A DNA stretch of 64,000 nt from Paenibacillus_AA sp045062745 (GTDB lineage Bacteria; Bacillota; Bacilli; Paenibacillales; NBRC-103111), in assembly GCF_045062745.1 (NCBI RefSeq), contig NZ_JBJGED010000017.1, positions 99,070 through 163,069 on the forward strand, in the 5' to 3' direction. Below, in pieces: positions 41,564-49,909 of this stretch; position 1 is the stretch's first letter, and every line of letters begins with the position of its first letter. The translations under genes and the position numbers were made by a program. The notes below the pieces were generated by a model. The model did not search any database, was not told the DNA's origin, and worked only from the letters and a program-made list of their open reading frames with translations.

Positions 41564-43714
41564 TTAAATCATCGATTTGATCAATCCAAGCAGGTTGTCG
41601 AACGTGTCGTACAGCTTTTTCGTCTCGTCCTTGTCGGCGAGAATTTGCTTCAGCCGCTCCGGGTTAATGTCGGCCAGCGGCTTGATGCTGTCCTTCACTT
41701 TATCCAGGAGGGAGTTAAATTTCTCCACGGATAATGTAGCGCCGAATACATTGTTCTTCTTGGCGTATTCCATGAACTTCTGCTCGAGCTCCGAGCTACC
41801 GAACTTCATGTCGACTGCACGCTTGTTGCCGTTCCCGTCACTGACGTAGAACAGGGAGTTGCGATTACCGCCCGAAAGGGCCCGCAGCTTGAACTGGAAC
41901 GAGTTATCCCCCGAGCCGATCTGGAAATCATAGTTCGGCCGGAACAGGTTGTTCAGCTTTTTGCTCCAGCCCAGGACGAACGAGTCTCCATTGCCGTGGC
42001 CGTTCCCATTGCCATTGCCATTGCCATTGCCATTGCCATTACCGTTGCCGTTCCCGTTACCATTGCCGTTTCCATTACCATTACCATTCCCGTTGCCGTT
42101 CCCGTTGCCGTTGCCGTTTCCATTCCCGTTACCATTGCCATTACCCGGTCCTGGGATCACCCGGTTGTTCCACGCCGTGATCTGATCCTGAATGGAGCTC
42201 CAGAGCGAATCCAGTTTCTGGTTCAGCGTGTCGCCGGCCAGCGTATTGTACTTCCGCTGCACGCCGGTCAGCGTATCGCTTAACCGATCGCTCAGACCCG
42301 AAGCAAATTCGCCTTTCACCCCATCGATCCATTGCTGCAAGTGCTGCCGGTAGAGCTGCTTTTCCTGATCGGATATTTTGTCCGGATCTTGCCGGATGGC
42401 CGCTTTCACTTCTTTAAAATAATCGTCCGCGTCCAGGTTCAAGCCGGTCTTCCATTCGTTCAGGAACCCGGCCGCATTCTGGTCCCCGGTATTCCGGAAT
42501 TGAATCGAATCGTTCACGAACTGGGTCAGGGTGGCCTGCACCCCGCTGACGTTGCCGTTCACCTGCTGCTCCAGCGTGCTGCGCAGCCCGGCCGGAGCGC
42601 TCGCAAGCGCGTCCAACGCCTGGTTCTTCTTCACTCCCAGCCAACCGCTTATCTGGTTCGCATACGCTTGTTTTTCCGTATCGGTAATATCGTCGGCATC
42701 GTTGAAGATGGTAGCGTTAATGCTAGTCAGGAGGTCCGAGGATGACGTATGGAGCGCATCGTCCCACTGGCTGAACGCTTGTCGCGACTGCGTGACGAGG
42801 TCGGAGTAGCTATGGATCGCAGCGGTAACACCGGCGCGGTACGTCTCCAGCATGCTTCCCAGCCGATCGCCCGCCTGCTCGAGCAGCGTCCCGCGGATCC
42901 CGGTCGGGATGCTCTGCAGCTGATTCGCCAGAGTCGACTGCTGGCTGGACATCCAATCGGTGAACCACTTGTCAAACTGCTGCAAATCCTGGTCGGTGAT
43001 GTTGCCGTCCAGATCTGCGTTCAATTGGTCCGTCACTCGGGTGAGCAGGTCGGTCGGGCTGGAGAGCCCTTGATTCCACTGCTGGTAGACCGCACGCCCT
43101 ACCCCGGCCGACGCCGTGTGCGCCGCCACCTCGGAGCGGATATCCACCCACAAGTCGTCTGATATCGAATCGAGCGCCTTATCCGCCCGGGTGAGGAATT
43201 TGAGCGAGAGATCTCGATCGAACTTGCGCAGCTGATCCGAGAGACCGTCGTATTGGGCCTCCACCCAATCGTTCAGCTGCTTGCGCAGGGCGGCGAGCCC
43301 CTCTTCCCCGAGTTCCCTCGGAGAGGCGTCCAACTGCTGCACGATCTGCTCCATGTATTGGGAGCTCGCGTCCTCAAGTCCGCTCTTCCACGTTTTGAAG
43401 ATTTGCTTGGCCTCACGATTCGTCACAGAGTCGGGTTTATCCGGTTTATCCGGTTTATCCGGTTTATCCGGTTTATCCGGTTTATCCGGTTTATCCGGCT
43501 TCTTGGAAGCGGCCCCTGAAGCAGCCGACTCGGCAGCCGCGTGGGGATGCCGGCTCTTATGGTAAGTCGCTACCAGAGTGTGATCCAGGGCGGCACTGCC
43601 GGCTGCGCCCGCTGCCGTTCCTGGGTCGGTCCCTTTCTTCGGCTGAAGCTTGATGTGGTTCTGAGGGGAGGACACATGATAATTCGACCAGTTGATATTC
43701 GTCTTCTCGATCAT
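41564..43714 (-). CDS. Unrecognised protein: four 104-residue helical repeats between (KPD)8 and (GN)24 tracts
   Basis: 716 residues from the ATG with AAAGGAGT seven bases upstream. Order: a soluble N-terminus without signal peptide (1-71), eight KPD triplets (72-95), four tandem helical repeats (about 100-515), a Gly-Asn tract of 24 GN units plus GH and GN (524-575), and a mixed C-terminal domain (576-716). The repeats align exactly at a 104-residue period: Trp109/213/317/421 and Trp150/254/358/462. Each has a W-x-x-(G/A)-L helix, in three of four a D-x-D-x-x-(I)-(T/S)-D loop resembling a shortened EF-hand/dockerin loop, then a helix ending in the second Trp. I recognise no family. Tract-linked modules suggest a scaffold or surface protein, though no export signal is visible. 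Confidence 0.8.
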   Translation of the reverse strand: MIEKTNINWSNYHVSSPQNHIKLQPKKGTDPGTAAGAAGSAALDHTLVATYHKSRHPHAAAESAASGAASKKPDKPDKPDKPDKPDKPDKPDKPDSVTNREAKQIFKTWKSGLEDASSQYMEQIVQQLDASPRELGEEGLAALRKQLNDWVEAQYDGLSDQLRKFDRDLSLKFLTRADKALDSISDDLWVDIRSEVAAHTASAGVGRAVYQQWNQGLSSPTDLLTRVTDQLNADLDGNITDQDLQQFDKWFTDWMSSQQSTLANQLQSIPTGIRGTLLEQAGDRLGSMLETYRAGVTAAIHSYSDLVTQSRQAFSQWDDALHTSSSDLLTSINATIFNDADDITDTEKQAYANQISGWLGVKKNQALDALASAPAGLRSTLEQQVNGNVSGVQATLTQFVNDSIQFRNTGDQNAAGFLNEWKTGLNLDADDYFKEVKAAIRQDPDKISDQEKQLYRQHLQQWIDGVKGEFASGLSDRLSDTLTGVQRKYNTLAGDTLNQKLDSLWSSIQDQITAWNNRVIPGPGNGNGNGNGNGNGNGNGNGNGNGNGNGNGNGNGNGNGNGNGNGNGNGNGHGNGDSFVLGWSKKLNNLFRPNYDFQIGSGDNSFQFKLRALSGGNRNSLFYVSDGNGNKRAVDMKFGSSELEQKFMEYAKKNNVFGATLSVEKFNSLLDKVKDSIKPLADINPERLKQILADKDETKKLYDTFDNLLGLIKSMI
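41990..42145 (-). repeat. Hexanucleotide tract encoding (GN)24-GH-GN
   Basis: 26 in-frame units of 6 bases. The Gly and Asn codons vary freely at the third position (GGC, GGG, GGA, GGT with AAT or AAC), so the peptide repeat is kept although the DNA is not identical, except for a run of five identical units at 42008-42037. Confidence 0.9.
43430..43501 (-). repeat. Nine-base tandem repeat encoding (KPD)8
   Basis: Eight Lys-Pro-Asp triplets; the six central copies are identical at the DNA level (AAACCGGAT), with variant codons only in the first and last units. Such an exact array can change length by slippage without shifting the frame. Confidence 0.92.
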
Positions 43715-43736
43715 TACGGGGACTCCTTTCTCGCAC

Positions 43737-43778
43737 AAAAAAAGGCCGCGATTTCCAAAGTAGGAAAAAAGCACGGCC
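43737..43778 (-). terminator. Strong terminator 8 bases upstream of the repeat-protein ribosome binding site
   Basis: Minus-strand GGCCGTG pairs with CGCGGCC (one G-T), with an inner TTTCC/GGAAA helix, followed by seven Ts (43737-43743). The ribosome binding site AAAGGAGT is at 43722-43729. It could end the protease transcript or act as an attenuator for the repeat-protein gene. Confidence 0.8.
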
Positions 43779-43785
43779 GGTTGCA

Positions 43786-43833
43786 TCACTGGCTCCCTGT
43801 GTCCCAGATGCCCAAATGCAAAACACGATTCAT
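43786..43833 (-). CDS. Possible 15-residue leader peptide
   Basis: A short frame MNRVLHLGIWDTGSQ preceded by GGAGG only two bases before the ATG. Its TGA overlaps an ATG (TGATG) that opens a frame continuous with the repeat-protein gene (MQPAVLFSYFG...). Translating it would bring a ribosome up to the terminator hairpin. An extended -10 (TGGTATGAT, TATGAT at 43859-43864) lies just upstream. The short ribosome-site spacing makes this uncertain. Confidence 0.3.
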   Translation of the reverse strand: MNRVLHLGIWDTGSQ

Positions 43834-43895
43834 TGCCTCCGAATATGAAGTTTATTCCATCATACCATGTCGAATCTATTCCCGCTAGACCTATT

Positions 43896-46421
43896 TTAGT
43901 TATTTAGGCCTAATTCATTATATGCATATGCAGGGCCGAAAGTCTTAAGAACTAATCCGCGTACTGAAATGATTCTACGGCCGCCTCCGCACGTGCCGCA
44001 TTCGCTTCCGTATACGACCGCATCGTTCATTTTGAGCGTAATGGTGTACGTAATATTGTGGCTGCGGAAGACGTACTCGGTCTGCTCGTAAGGAGCTTTT
44101 TTCAAGTTATACCGGATCGCGATCTTCTTGCCGCCATCGCCGAACGTCGAATCGTCCGTAATCGTATAGGTGTATTCCGGGTCGTTCTCGTTGCTTTTCT
44201 TGTGCCCCTGCTCCAGCTTCTTCATAACATCCTCTACGCTGCTCTTGTCATCGGCCTCCACGGTCAAGGACCCTCCGGTGAAGTTGAAGTTGGCTCGCGG
44301 ACTATCCTTATAATACGAGCCAGGAGTCGACCACAGCTCCGGGATCCGAACCGAATAGTGGTACTTTTCATTTTTGTATGCATTCGTTCCGTTAGGATCA
44401 AGCAGCTCGTCCTCGTCCTGGATATACCCCAGACTGGTGTTCATCGTGTCCTTGCTCACCTTCATGGACTTGACGATCGCGTCGATCAACTCGGCCGCTT
44501 CCTGCTCATGGTCGTCCTTTTTGAAATCCACGGAGATCTTATATTTGTATTTGTCCTTAATGAAGTACAGATTCACCTGCGAATTCCATGTATCGCCGCC
44601 CATGCGCCACGAATGGCGTACTTGCTTCACCGGCACCCCGTCGGCATTCTCATCTTTCAGCTCGCCGGTTTGTCTGTACTCTTCCGCATACTGACCAGTG
44701 AATTGCAGCTCCTCGCGCGCCACCCAGTCCGCCAGCGTATCGCCCGACGAAGCCGACGTCACTTGTACGCTAACATCCTGATCGGCGTCCTCGTTGCTGT
44801 ATGCCAGCTCTCCGCCGTACTTGTTCTCCTCCCAGCCGGACGGCAGCTCGAACGACAACCCATATTCATTCGTGAAGGTCGTACCGCCTTCTTGGAAGAT
44901 CGAAATATCCTTCAGCTCCCCATCCTTCGCGTCGAAGCTGAAAGAGAAGCTGTCCAACAAGTCTAGGTAAGCGTTCAGCTTCACCTTGTTTTTGTAATTG
45001 TCTTCCGACGTAACGATCAAGGCGATGTAATACACCTTGTCGCCCTTTTGGTAAGCGCGGGCTTGATAGTATTGATCCTCATCCGACTTCGCCACTACTT
45101 TGGCGTACGGCACCGGTTCCTGATCCAGGTAGCGCTTCTCGAGCACCGTATCGTCCGACGACATCGCCAGCTTGCGCAGCAGGCCGGTGACGGACAGCTC
45201 CTCGCTGATCTTCTCCTCTACCGAGATCGAGATGCCGAACTCCCCTTTGGAATCGCCGAAGGTCACCCGGCTGCCGTCATCGCTCTGAAACGCTTGGATC
45301 AATCCGGCCGGATACTTCATCGACCACCCGAAGTGGCTGTCGCCGATCTTCGTCTTGCCTTGATCGTCATCGATATAGCCGCCCTCGGAGTCTTGCACCC
45401 AAGATTTGCTCGCGGAAGGGTCTTCTCCAAGAACGACGCTTCGCACAACGGTCTGCCCGCCGGAATGCAAAGTAACACGAAGGGTTTCCTTCGGCAAATA
45501 CTTCTTCATCAGCTCGTTGTACTCGACGATCGTCTTGACCGAGGCTTGATCGAACGAGACGATAGTGTCCCCTTGCTTAATGCCCGCTTGCGCCGCCGGA
45601 GAGTCCGGATCCACGTAAGCGACCTTCAGCGCTTCCTTCGCCGGCAGCCCTACGACCGCCTCCCAGCTCTCTTCCAGCTCCAAGCCCATATAAGGCCGCA
45701 TCACCTTGCCGTACTTCTCGAAATGCTCCAGCACGTACTGGACGGTATTCACCGGAATGGCAAAGCCGAGGCTCTCCACGGAGTAGTCTACATACTTCTG
45801 CGAGTTGATGCCGACGACCTTGCCCTGCATATTGACGAGCGCGCCGCCGCTGTTGCCCGGATTGATCGCCGCATCGGTCTGGAGCAGCTGATAGGGGGAC
45901 TCCACGGACCGATCCATGCCGCTGATGATGCCGACTGTCACGGAATTGCGGAGCGCGAACGAGATCGGCGTCCCGATCGCCATCACCGTCTCCCCGACTT
46001 TAATATCGTTCGGAGCCGCGAACGCAGCGGCCGACAGCCCGATCGCGTCGATCTTGATCAACGCCAGATCGCTCTCCTCGTCGTAATGCGTCGTTTTGCC
46101 CGGGTATGTCTTGCCGTCGGAAGTGACGACTACAATGTTCTTCATCGATTTGACGACATGGGCGTTCGTGACGATCACCCCATTGGACTTCACGATCACG
46201 CCGGTGCCGTGCGCCAGGTTGAACCGATCGTGATCCGAATCCTTGCCGTCCGTAGGCTTGCCTATAATCGCAACTACACTAGGCGACACGTTCGCCACAA
46301 TGTTCGGAATCTCGGAATCCGAGCCGGCCGCATAGACCGATAGATTCCCCGCATACAACCCGACCAATAAGCATACGATCAACATCCAGCTTAGCTTCTT
46401 GCCCCTGCTTGTCCGTCTCAT
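43896..46421 (-). CDS. HtrA/DegP-type secreted serine protease with PDZ and three PsbP/LpqN-like modules (probable C-terminal frameshift)
   Basis: 841 residues from the ATG with GAGAGGAAG upstream. A signal peptide or anchor (about 10-32) is followed by a trypsin-like domain with the triad His88 (TNAHVV), Asp118 (ESDLALIK) and Ser191 (NPGNSGGAL), then a PDZ domain (about 245-333). The remaining half holds three related modules beginning FGWSMKYPAG (364), YGLSFELPSGW (519) and YHYSVRIPELW (687), each a PsbP/LpqN-like beta sandwich of about 115-140 residues. Ordinary HtrA proteins stop near 400 residues. Near residue 803 the frame appears shifted: the +1 frame reads YTEANAARAEAAVESFQYAD then stop (43952), the expected ending, whereas the annotated tail is unrelated. 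Likely envelope protein quality control. Confidence 0.87.
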   Translation of the reverse strand: MRRTSRGKKLSWMLIVCLLVGLYAGNLSVYAAGSDSEIPNIVANVSPSVVAIIGKPTDGKDSDHDRFNLAHGTGVIVKSNGVIVTNAHVVKSMKNIVVVTSDGKTYPGKTTHYDEESDLALIKIDAIGLSAAAFAAPNDIKVGETVMAIGTPISFALRNSVTVGIISGMDRSVESPYQLLQTDAAINPGNSGGALVNMQGKVVGINSQKYVDYSVESLGFAIPVNTVQYVLEHFEKYGKVMRPYMGLELEESWEAVVGLPAKEALKVAYVDPDSPAAQAGIKQGDTIVSFDQASVKTIVEYNELMKKYLPKETLRVTLHSGGQTVVRSVVLGEDPSASKSWVQDSEGGYIDDDQGKTKIGDSHFGWSMKYPAGLIQAFQSDDGSRVTFGDSKGEFGISISVEEKISEELSVTGLLRKLAMSSDDTVLEKRYLDQEPVPYAKVVAKSDEDQYYQARAYQKGDKVYYIALIVTSEDNYKNKVKLNAYLDLLDSFSFSFDAKDGELKDISIFQEGGTTFTNEYGLSFELPSGWEENKYGGELAYSNEDADQDVSVQVTSASSGDTLADWVAREELQFTGQYAEEYRQTGELKDENADGVPVKQVRHSWRMGGDTWNSQVNLYFIKDKYKYKISVDFKKDDHEQEAAELIDAIVKSMKVSKDTMNTSLGYIQDEDELLDPNGTNAYKNEKYHYSVRIPELWSTPGSYYKDSPRANFNFTGGSLTVEADDKSSVEDVMKKLEQGHKKSNENDPEYTYTITDDSTFGDGGKKIAIRYNLKKAPYEQTEYVFRSHNITYTITLKMNDAVVYGSECGTCGGGRRIISVRGLVLKTFGPAYAYNELGLNN

Positions 46422-46494
46422 GTAGTACTTCCTCTCGTATTGGAAAATGAATCCTGTTCGTTCTGAATCTATCACAGGTCCAATAGGAGTACAA

Positions 46495-46508
46495 TGTGAA
46501 TTTTCACA
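46495..46508. promoter_or_regulatory. Palindrome TGTGAATTTTCACA upstream of the HtrA gene
   Basis: Six-base arms TGTGAA/TTCACA around two bases, about 75 bases upstream of the protease start. It resembles CRP/FNR-type and Rex-type half-sites, but the two-base centre is shorter than the Rex consensus (four), so no regulator is assigned. Confidence 0.4.
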
Positions 46509-46541
46509 CAATGATACATTCTGTATCTAGCTAGCGTATGA

Positions 46542-46581
46542 GAAAAACCGTTCGGATCACGAGATGTGAATCCGGACGGCT
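46542..46581 (-). terminator. Terminator of the GH4 gene
   Basis: Minus-strand AGCCGTCCGGAT pairs with ATCCGAACGGTT (12 positions, one mismatch, one G-T) followed by TTTTTCTC. It lies 14 bases after the GH4 stop. Confidence 0.85.
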
Positions 46582-46594
46582 CTTGATCTTCCTA

Positions 46595-48109
46595 TTAATC
46601 TGCAGGCGTGGCCACCTTCTCGCGGTCCTCGCCTTTGTCCGACTCGCCGGCGTTTTTGTTCGCCGCCTGGCGGTCGGCGCGCATCTCCTCCACCGTCTTC
46701 ACCCTCAGCCGTGCGGCGCCCTCGTAATTGCGGGTGGGAACGAGCGGACCGGTCGCCAGCCGCTCCTTCGCGGAGACGATGGCCTCCTTGTACTGCGGCA
46801 GCCACGCCTCCTGAGCCACCAGCATCTCGTCGACCATCTGCCAAATTTCTTTCGGGTTGCAGACAGCCCCTACGAGCGGATCCATCATGAACGCCTGCCG
46901 GAGCAGCCGGTCGTCGCCCCGCACCGCCGCCTCGACCGCGAGCCGCTGTACGGAGATGCTGACGTTGCAGACCGCCGCGCACCCGAGTGGCAGATCGCCG
47001 ACGGTCGGCATGGCGATGTCATTGCGATCCACATAGCCAGGCGCTTCGATCACCGCATCATCCGGCAGATTGGCGATAATGCCGTTGTTCACGACATTGA
47101 AGTGGCCGCGGTACACCCTTCCTGTCTCCAGACCTTCAATAATGTAAGTTCCGTGCTCGTGCCCCCGCTTCTCCGGCTTGTATTCCAATGCCGGGTCGTT
47201 CATCCAGTTCGGGAAGTCAGTCTCGAACCAGCTCCGGCCCTCCGTGCATACCCGGAGATACCCGCCGGTCTCGCCGTTGATCCACGAGCCCATATCGATC
47301 CACTCCTGAATCTCGTCCGGACGCTTGCGGTACCACGGCACGTATTCGCTGAGATGCCCGTTCGACTCGGTGCTGTAGTAACCGAACCGCCGCAGCATGT
47401 CGATGCGCACCTTCTCGGTCCGGCTGAAGACCGGATGGCTCTCGAACGCTTCCAGCAGCTTCCCGGTCAAATCCTCCCCCTGGTGCCGAATTTGGACGTA
47501 CCAGGTCTGATGATTGATGCCGGCGCAGATGATGTCGACCTCTTCCTGCTTCAGGCCGAACGCGTCGGCGATTTGCCTATGCCCGTGCTGCACGCCGTGG
47601 CACAGCCCTACCGTATTCACCCCGCCGTATTGATTGCACGCCCAGGTCATCATCGCCATCGGGTTGGCGTAATTGAGCAGCAGCGCGTTCGGTTCCGCCA
47701 TCTCGCGGATATCGCGGCAGATGTTCAGCATCTCGGGGATACCCCTTTGCCCGTACATGATGCCGCCCGCGCACAGCGTATCGCCGACACATTGGTCCAC
47801 CCCGTAGCGCAGCGGGATGTTCACGTCCGTCGAGAACGCCTCCAGCCCGCCAACCCTGATCGTGCAAAAAATGTACCGCGCCCCCTCCAGCGCAGCGCGC
47901 CGGTCCGTCGTCGCTTGAATGCGGATGGACAGGCCGTTCGCCTCGATGTCCCGCTGGCACAGCTCCGTCACCATCTCCAGATTGCGCGCGTTAATGTCGT
48001 GGAACGCCACCTCGATTCCACCGAATTCCGGAACCGTCAGCAGATCGCGCAACAACCCTCTGGTAAATCCAATGCTCCCCGCCCCGATAAAAGTCACCTT
48101 GAATGACAT
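46595..48109 (-). CDS. Glycoside hydrolase family 4 (alpha-galactosidase/alpha-glucosidase type)
   Basis: 504 residues. The N-terminal Rossmann motif IGAGSIGFTRGLLRDLL (from residue 8) binds NAD+, NYANPMAM and CHGVQHG (near residue 175) hold the catalytic-metal Cys/His pair, and INHQTWYVQI follows. GH4 enzymes cleave glycosides through an oxidation-elimination route needing NAD+ and Mn(II), and act in the cytoplasm on imported sugars. The sequence is closer to MelA/LplD alpha-galactosidases than to 6-phospho-glucosidases. AAAGGAGGAG precedes the ATG, and an extended -10 (TGATACAAT) lies about 50 bases upstream. The C-terminal 35 residues are highly charged. The AraC gene upstream on the same strand is its probable regulator. 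Confidence 0.92.
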   Translation of the reverse strand: MSFKVTFIGAGSIGFTRGLLRDLLTVPEFGGIEVAFHDINARNLEMVTELCQRDIEANGLSIRIQATTDRRAALEGARYIFCTIRVGGLEAFSTDVNIPLRYGVDQCVGDTLCAGGIMYGQRGIPEMLNICRDIREMAEPNALLLNYANPMAMMTWACNQYGGVNTVGLCHGVQHGHRQIADAFGLKQEEVDIICAGINHQTWYVQIRHQGEDLTGKLLEAFESHPVFSRTEKVRIDMLRRFGYYSTESNGHLSEYVPWYRKRPDEIQEWIDMGSWINGETGGYLRVCTEGRSWFETDFPNWMNDPALEYKPEKRGHEHGTYIIEGLETGRVYRGHFNVVNNGIIANLPDDAVIEAPGYVDRNDIAMPTVGDLPLGCAAVCNVSISVQRLAVEAAVRGDDRLLRQAFMMDPLVGAVCNPKEIWQMVDEMLVAQEAWLPQYKEAIVSAKERLATGPLVPTRNYEGAARLRVKTVEEMRADRQAANKNAGESDKGEDREKVATPAD

Positions 48110-48229
48110 GCCGCTCCTCCTTTACTCCAGTGCAGATGGTCGATTGCCTTTCTTTGAATTGTATCAGGAAGCCGAATGAAGGCGTTATCAAAATGATGAC
48201 TTTCTGCGGGACGGCGATGACCAAAATCC

Positions 48230-49144
48230 TCACTTCTTCGGGAGGCTCCCTTGGCTTAAATCAACCGAATTGCGATATTCAACAGGTGTTTGGTTCACAT
48301 GTTTTTTGAAAAGCGTATGAAAATATTGCCGGCTGTTAATCCCCACGTACTCCGGAATGTCGCCGATCGGGATCTGGGTCTGGGCGAGCAGCATCTTCGC
48401 CTTCTCCATCCGGTGCGAAGTCAGTACCTCCATGATCGTGCGTCTCGTGTGCGCTTTAAAAATACGGTGCAGATAGCCTGGATGCAGATTGACCGCCGCG
48501 GCGATGTCCTTCACCAGGATATCCCGATCGTAGTTCTGCTGCAGGAATTCCATACATTGCTTCACGTACAGGCTCGTCTCCGACTCGCCTCCGCCGCTGC
48601 GTTCTTCCTGTTCCCACAGCGCGGCGATCCGGAGCAGCAGCTGCCACAGCAGCAGCTGCACCCTGATGCCCTGCTTCGTTCCTTGGCGGTCCAGCTCGAG
48701 CACCAAGCTCTTGAGAATATGGTATACGTCGTCCGGGTCCCGGAGTACGATGTACGGGAGAGGCGCCGCCAGCAAAGCCGTGAGCCGCTCGTCCTCGGCC
48801 GCCCAGCCGTCGATCGAGGGCAATCCCCCGTTCTTCGCCGAGCTGCCGAATTCGACGTTCAGCATCCGGCACGGACTGTCCTTCTCCACGATCAACCGAT
48901 GCGGGACATTCGCATCCAGGACGATAAACTCGCCTTTTTTGAGCCTGATCGTATCCGATGAAGCCTGCTGGGCACGGGCCACCTGGATGCGGCACGTTCC
49001 CGAGAGAACATACATGATTTCCGTCTCGGCATGCGTATGGTAGACCATGTCGAGGCCGTCCCATTGCCGGAAGTAATACGCCATCACACGAAAATGCCCC
49101 TCGCCTCCCGACGTCCCGAGCCGAAACAGCCGTTCCTTGTCCAT
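48230..49144 (-). CDS. AraC-family regulator with cupin sensor domain
   Basis: 304 residues: N-terminal cupin (YHTHAETEIMYVLSGTCRIQV, about residues 35-100) that should bind a sugar, and a C-terminal AraC domain (about 200-300; IAAAVNLHPGYLHRIF and IPEYVGINSRQYFHTLF). It is soluble, unlike the three membrane AraC proteins in this window. The gene lies 120 bases before the GH4 gene on the same strand and diverges from guaD. The obvious candidate target is GH4. Confidence 0.88.
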   Translation of the reverse strand: MDKERLFRLGTSGGEGHFRVMAYYFRQWDGLDMVYHTHAETEIMYVLSGTCRIQVARAQQASSDTIRLKKGEFIVLDANVPHRLIVEKDSPCRMLNVEFGSSAKNGGLPSIDGWAAEDERLTALLAAPLPYIVLRDPDDVYHILKSLVLELDRQGTKQGIRVQLLLWQLLLRIAALWEQEERSGGGESETSLYVKQCMEFLQQNYDRDILVKDIAAAVNLHPGYLHRIFKAHTRRTIMEVLTSHRMEKAKMLLAQTQIPIGDIPEYVGINSRQYFHTLFKKHVNQTPVEYRNSVDLSQGSLPKK

Positions 49145-49254
49145 GTGAACCCCACTCTTCCCTGAATGCGATTATGTGCCCAGTGTAGCAGAAGTTCCAA
49201 GTCATTCCTACAGCGAAAAACGGCTATACTAATTGGTAAAAGGAGGTCGATTCC

Positions 49255-49734
49255 ATGGGCGACATCAAGTGGATGCAGCAAGCGATGGAGCTCGCGTACC
49301 GCAATGCCGCGGAGGGCAAGGGAGGCCCGTTCGCCTGCCTGGTGGTGAAGGACGGCACCATCGTCGGGCGCGGCACGAATCAGGTTACCACATTAGGCGA
49401 TCCGACTGCGCATGCCGAGGTCCAGGCGATTCGCGACGCGTGCCGGCAGCTGGGCCACTTCCAGTTGGACGGCTGCGACGTCTATACGAGCTGCGAGCCC
49501 TGCCCTATGTGCCTCGGCGCCCTCTATTGGGCCCGGCCGCGCGCTATCTATTACGGCTACTCGCGGGAAGAGGCGGCGGCGATCGGCTTCGACGACGCGT
49601 TCATCTACGAGGAGCTGGCCCGGCCGATCGCGGCGCGCCGGATTCCGATGCGCCGGATTGAATCCGAGGCGGCTACCGAATTTATGGATGCGTTTGATTT
49701 ATGGAGCCGAATGGAGGGTAAAGTAGAGTATTGA
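49255..49734 (+). CDS. guaD: Guanine deaminase, cytidine-deaminase fold
   Basis: 159 residues. Zinc site: His53-Ala-Glu55 (TAHAEVQAIR) with Glu55 as proton shuttle, plus Cys83 and Cys86 in PCPMC. The segments YTSCEPCPMCLGALYWARP and GFDDAFIYEE closely follow B. subtilis GuaD, including the long C-terminal extension that is swapped in its dimer. It converts guanine to xanthine in purine salvage. AAGGAGGT sits seven bases before the ATG, and TATACT at 49225-49230 is a possible -10. No purine riboswitch is seen upstream. Confidence 0.92.
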   Translation: MGDIKWMQQAMELAYRNAAEGKGGPFACLVVKDGTIVGRGTNQVTTLGDPTAHAEVQAIRDACRQLGHFQLDGCDVYTSCEPCPMCLGALYWARPRAIYYGYSREEAAAIGFDDAFIYEELARPIAARRIPMRRIESEAATEFMDAFDLWSRMEGKVEY

Positions 49735-49909
49735 GGGTTCATCGAACAGGCCGGAAAAATATTTTTTTCGCCACCCCCTCAAAAAGAGCCGGAGTAACGA
49801 AACCTATAATGCACCGCACCAAGAAACAGAAAAACATCCGTTACTCAGTCGAAAGTACCTGCATCCGGTCCGGGCGGGAACCCAAAATCTGATTAAGGTG
49901 GTGTTCGTT

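Noticed and set aside
41990..42145. Hexanucleotide array that could be mistaken for a CRISPR or minisatellite locus
   Set aside because: Units are in frame, contiguous without spacers and lie inside a gene; no cas genes are present.
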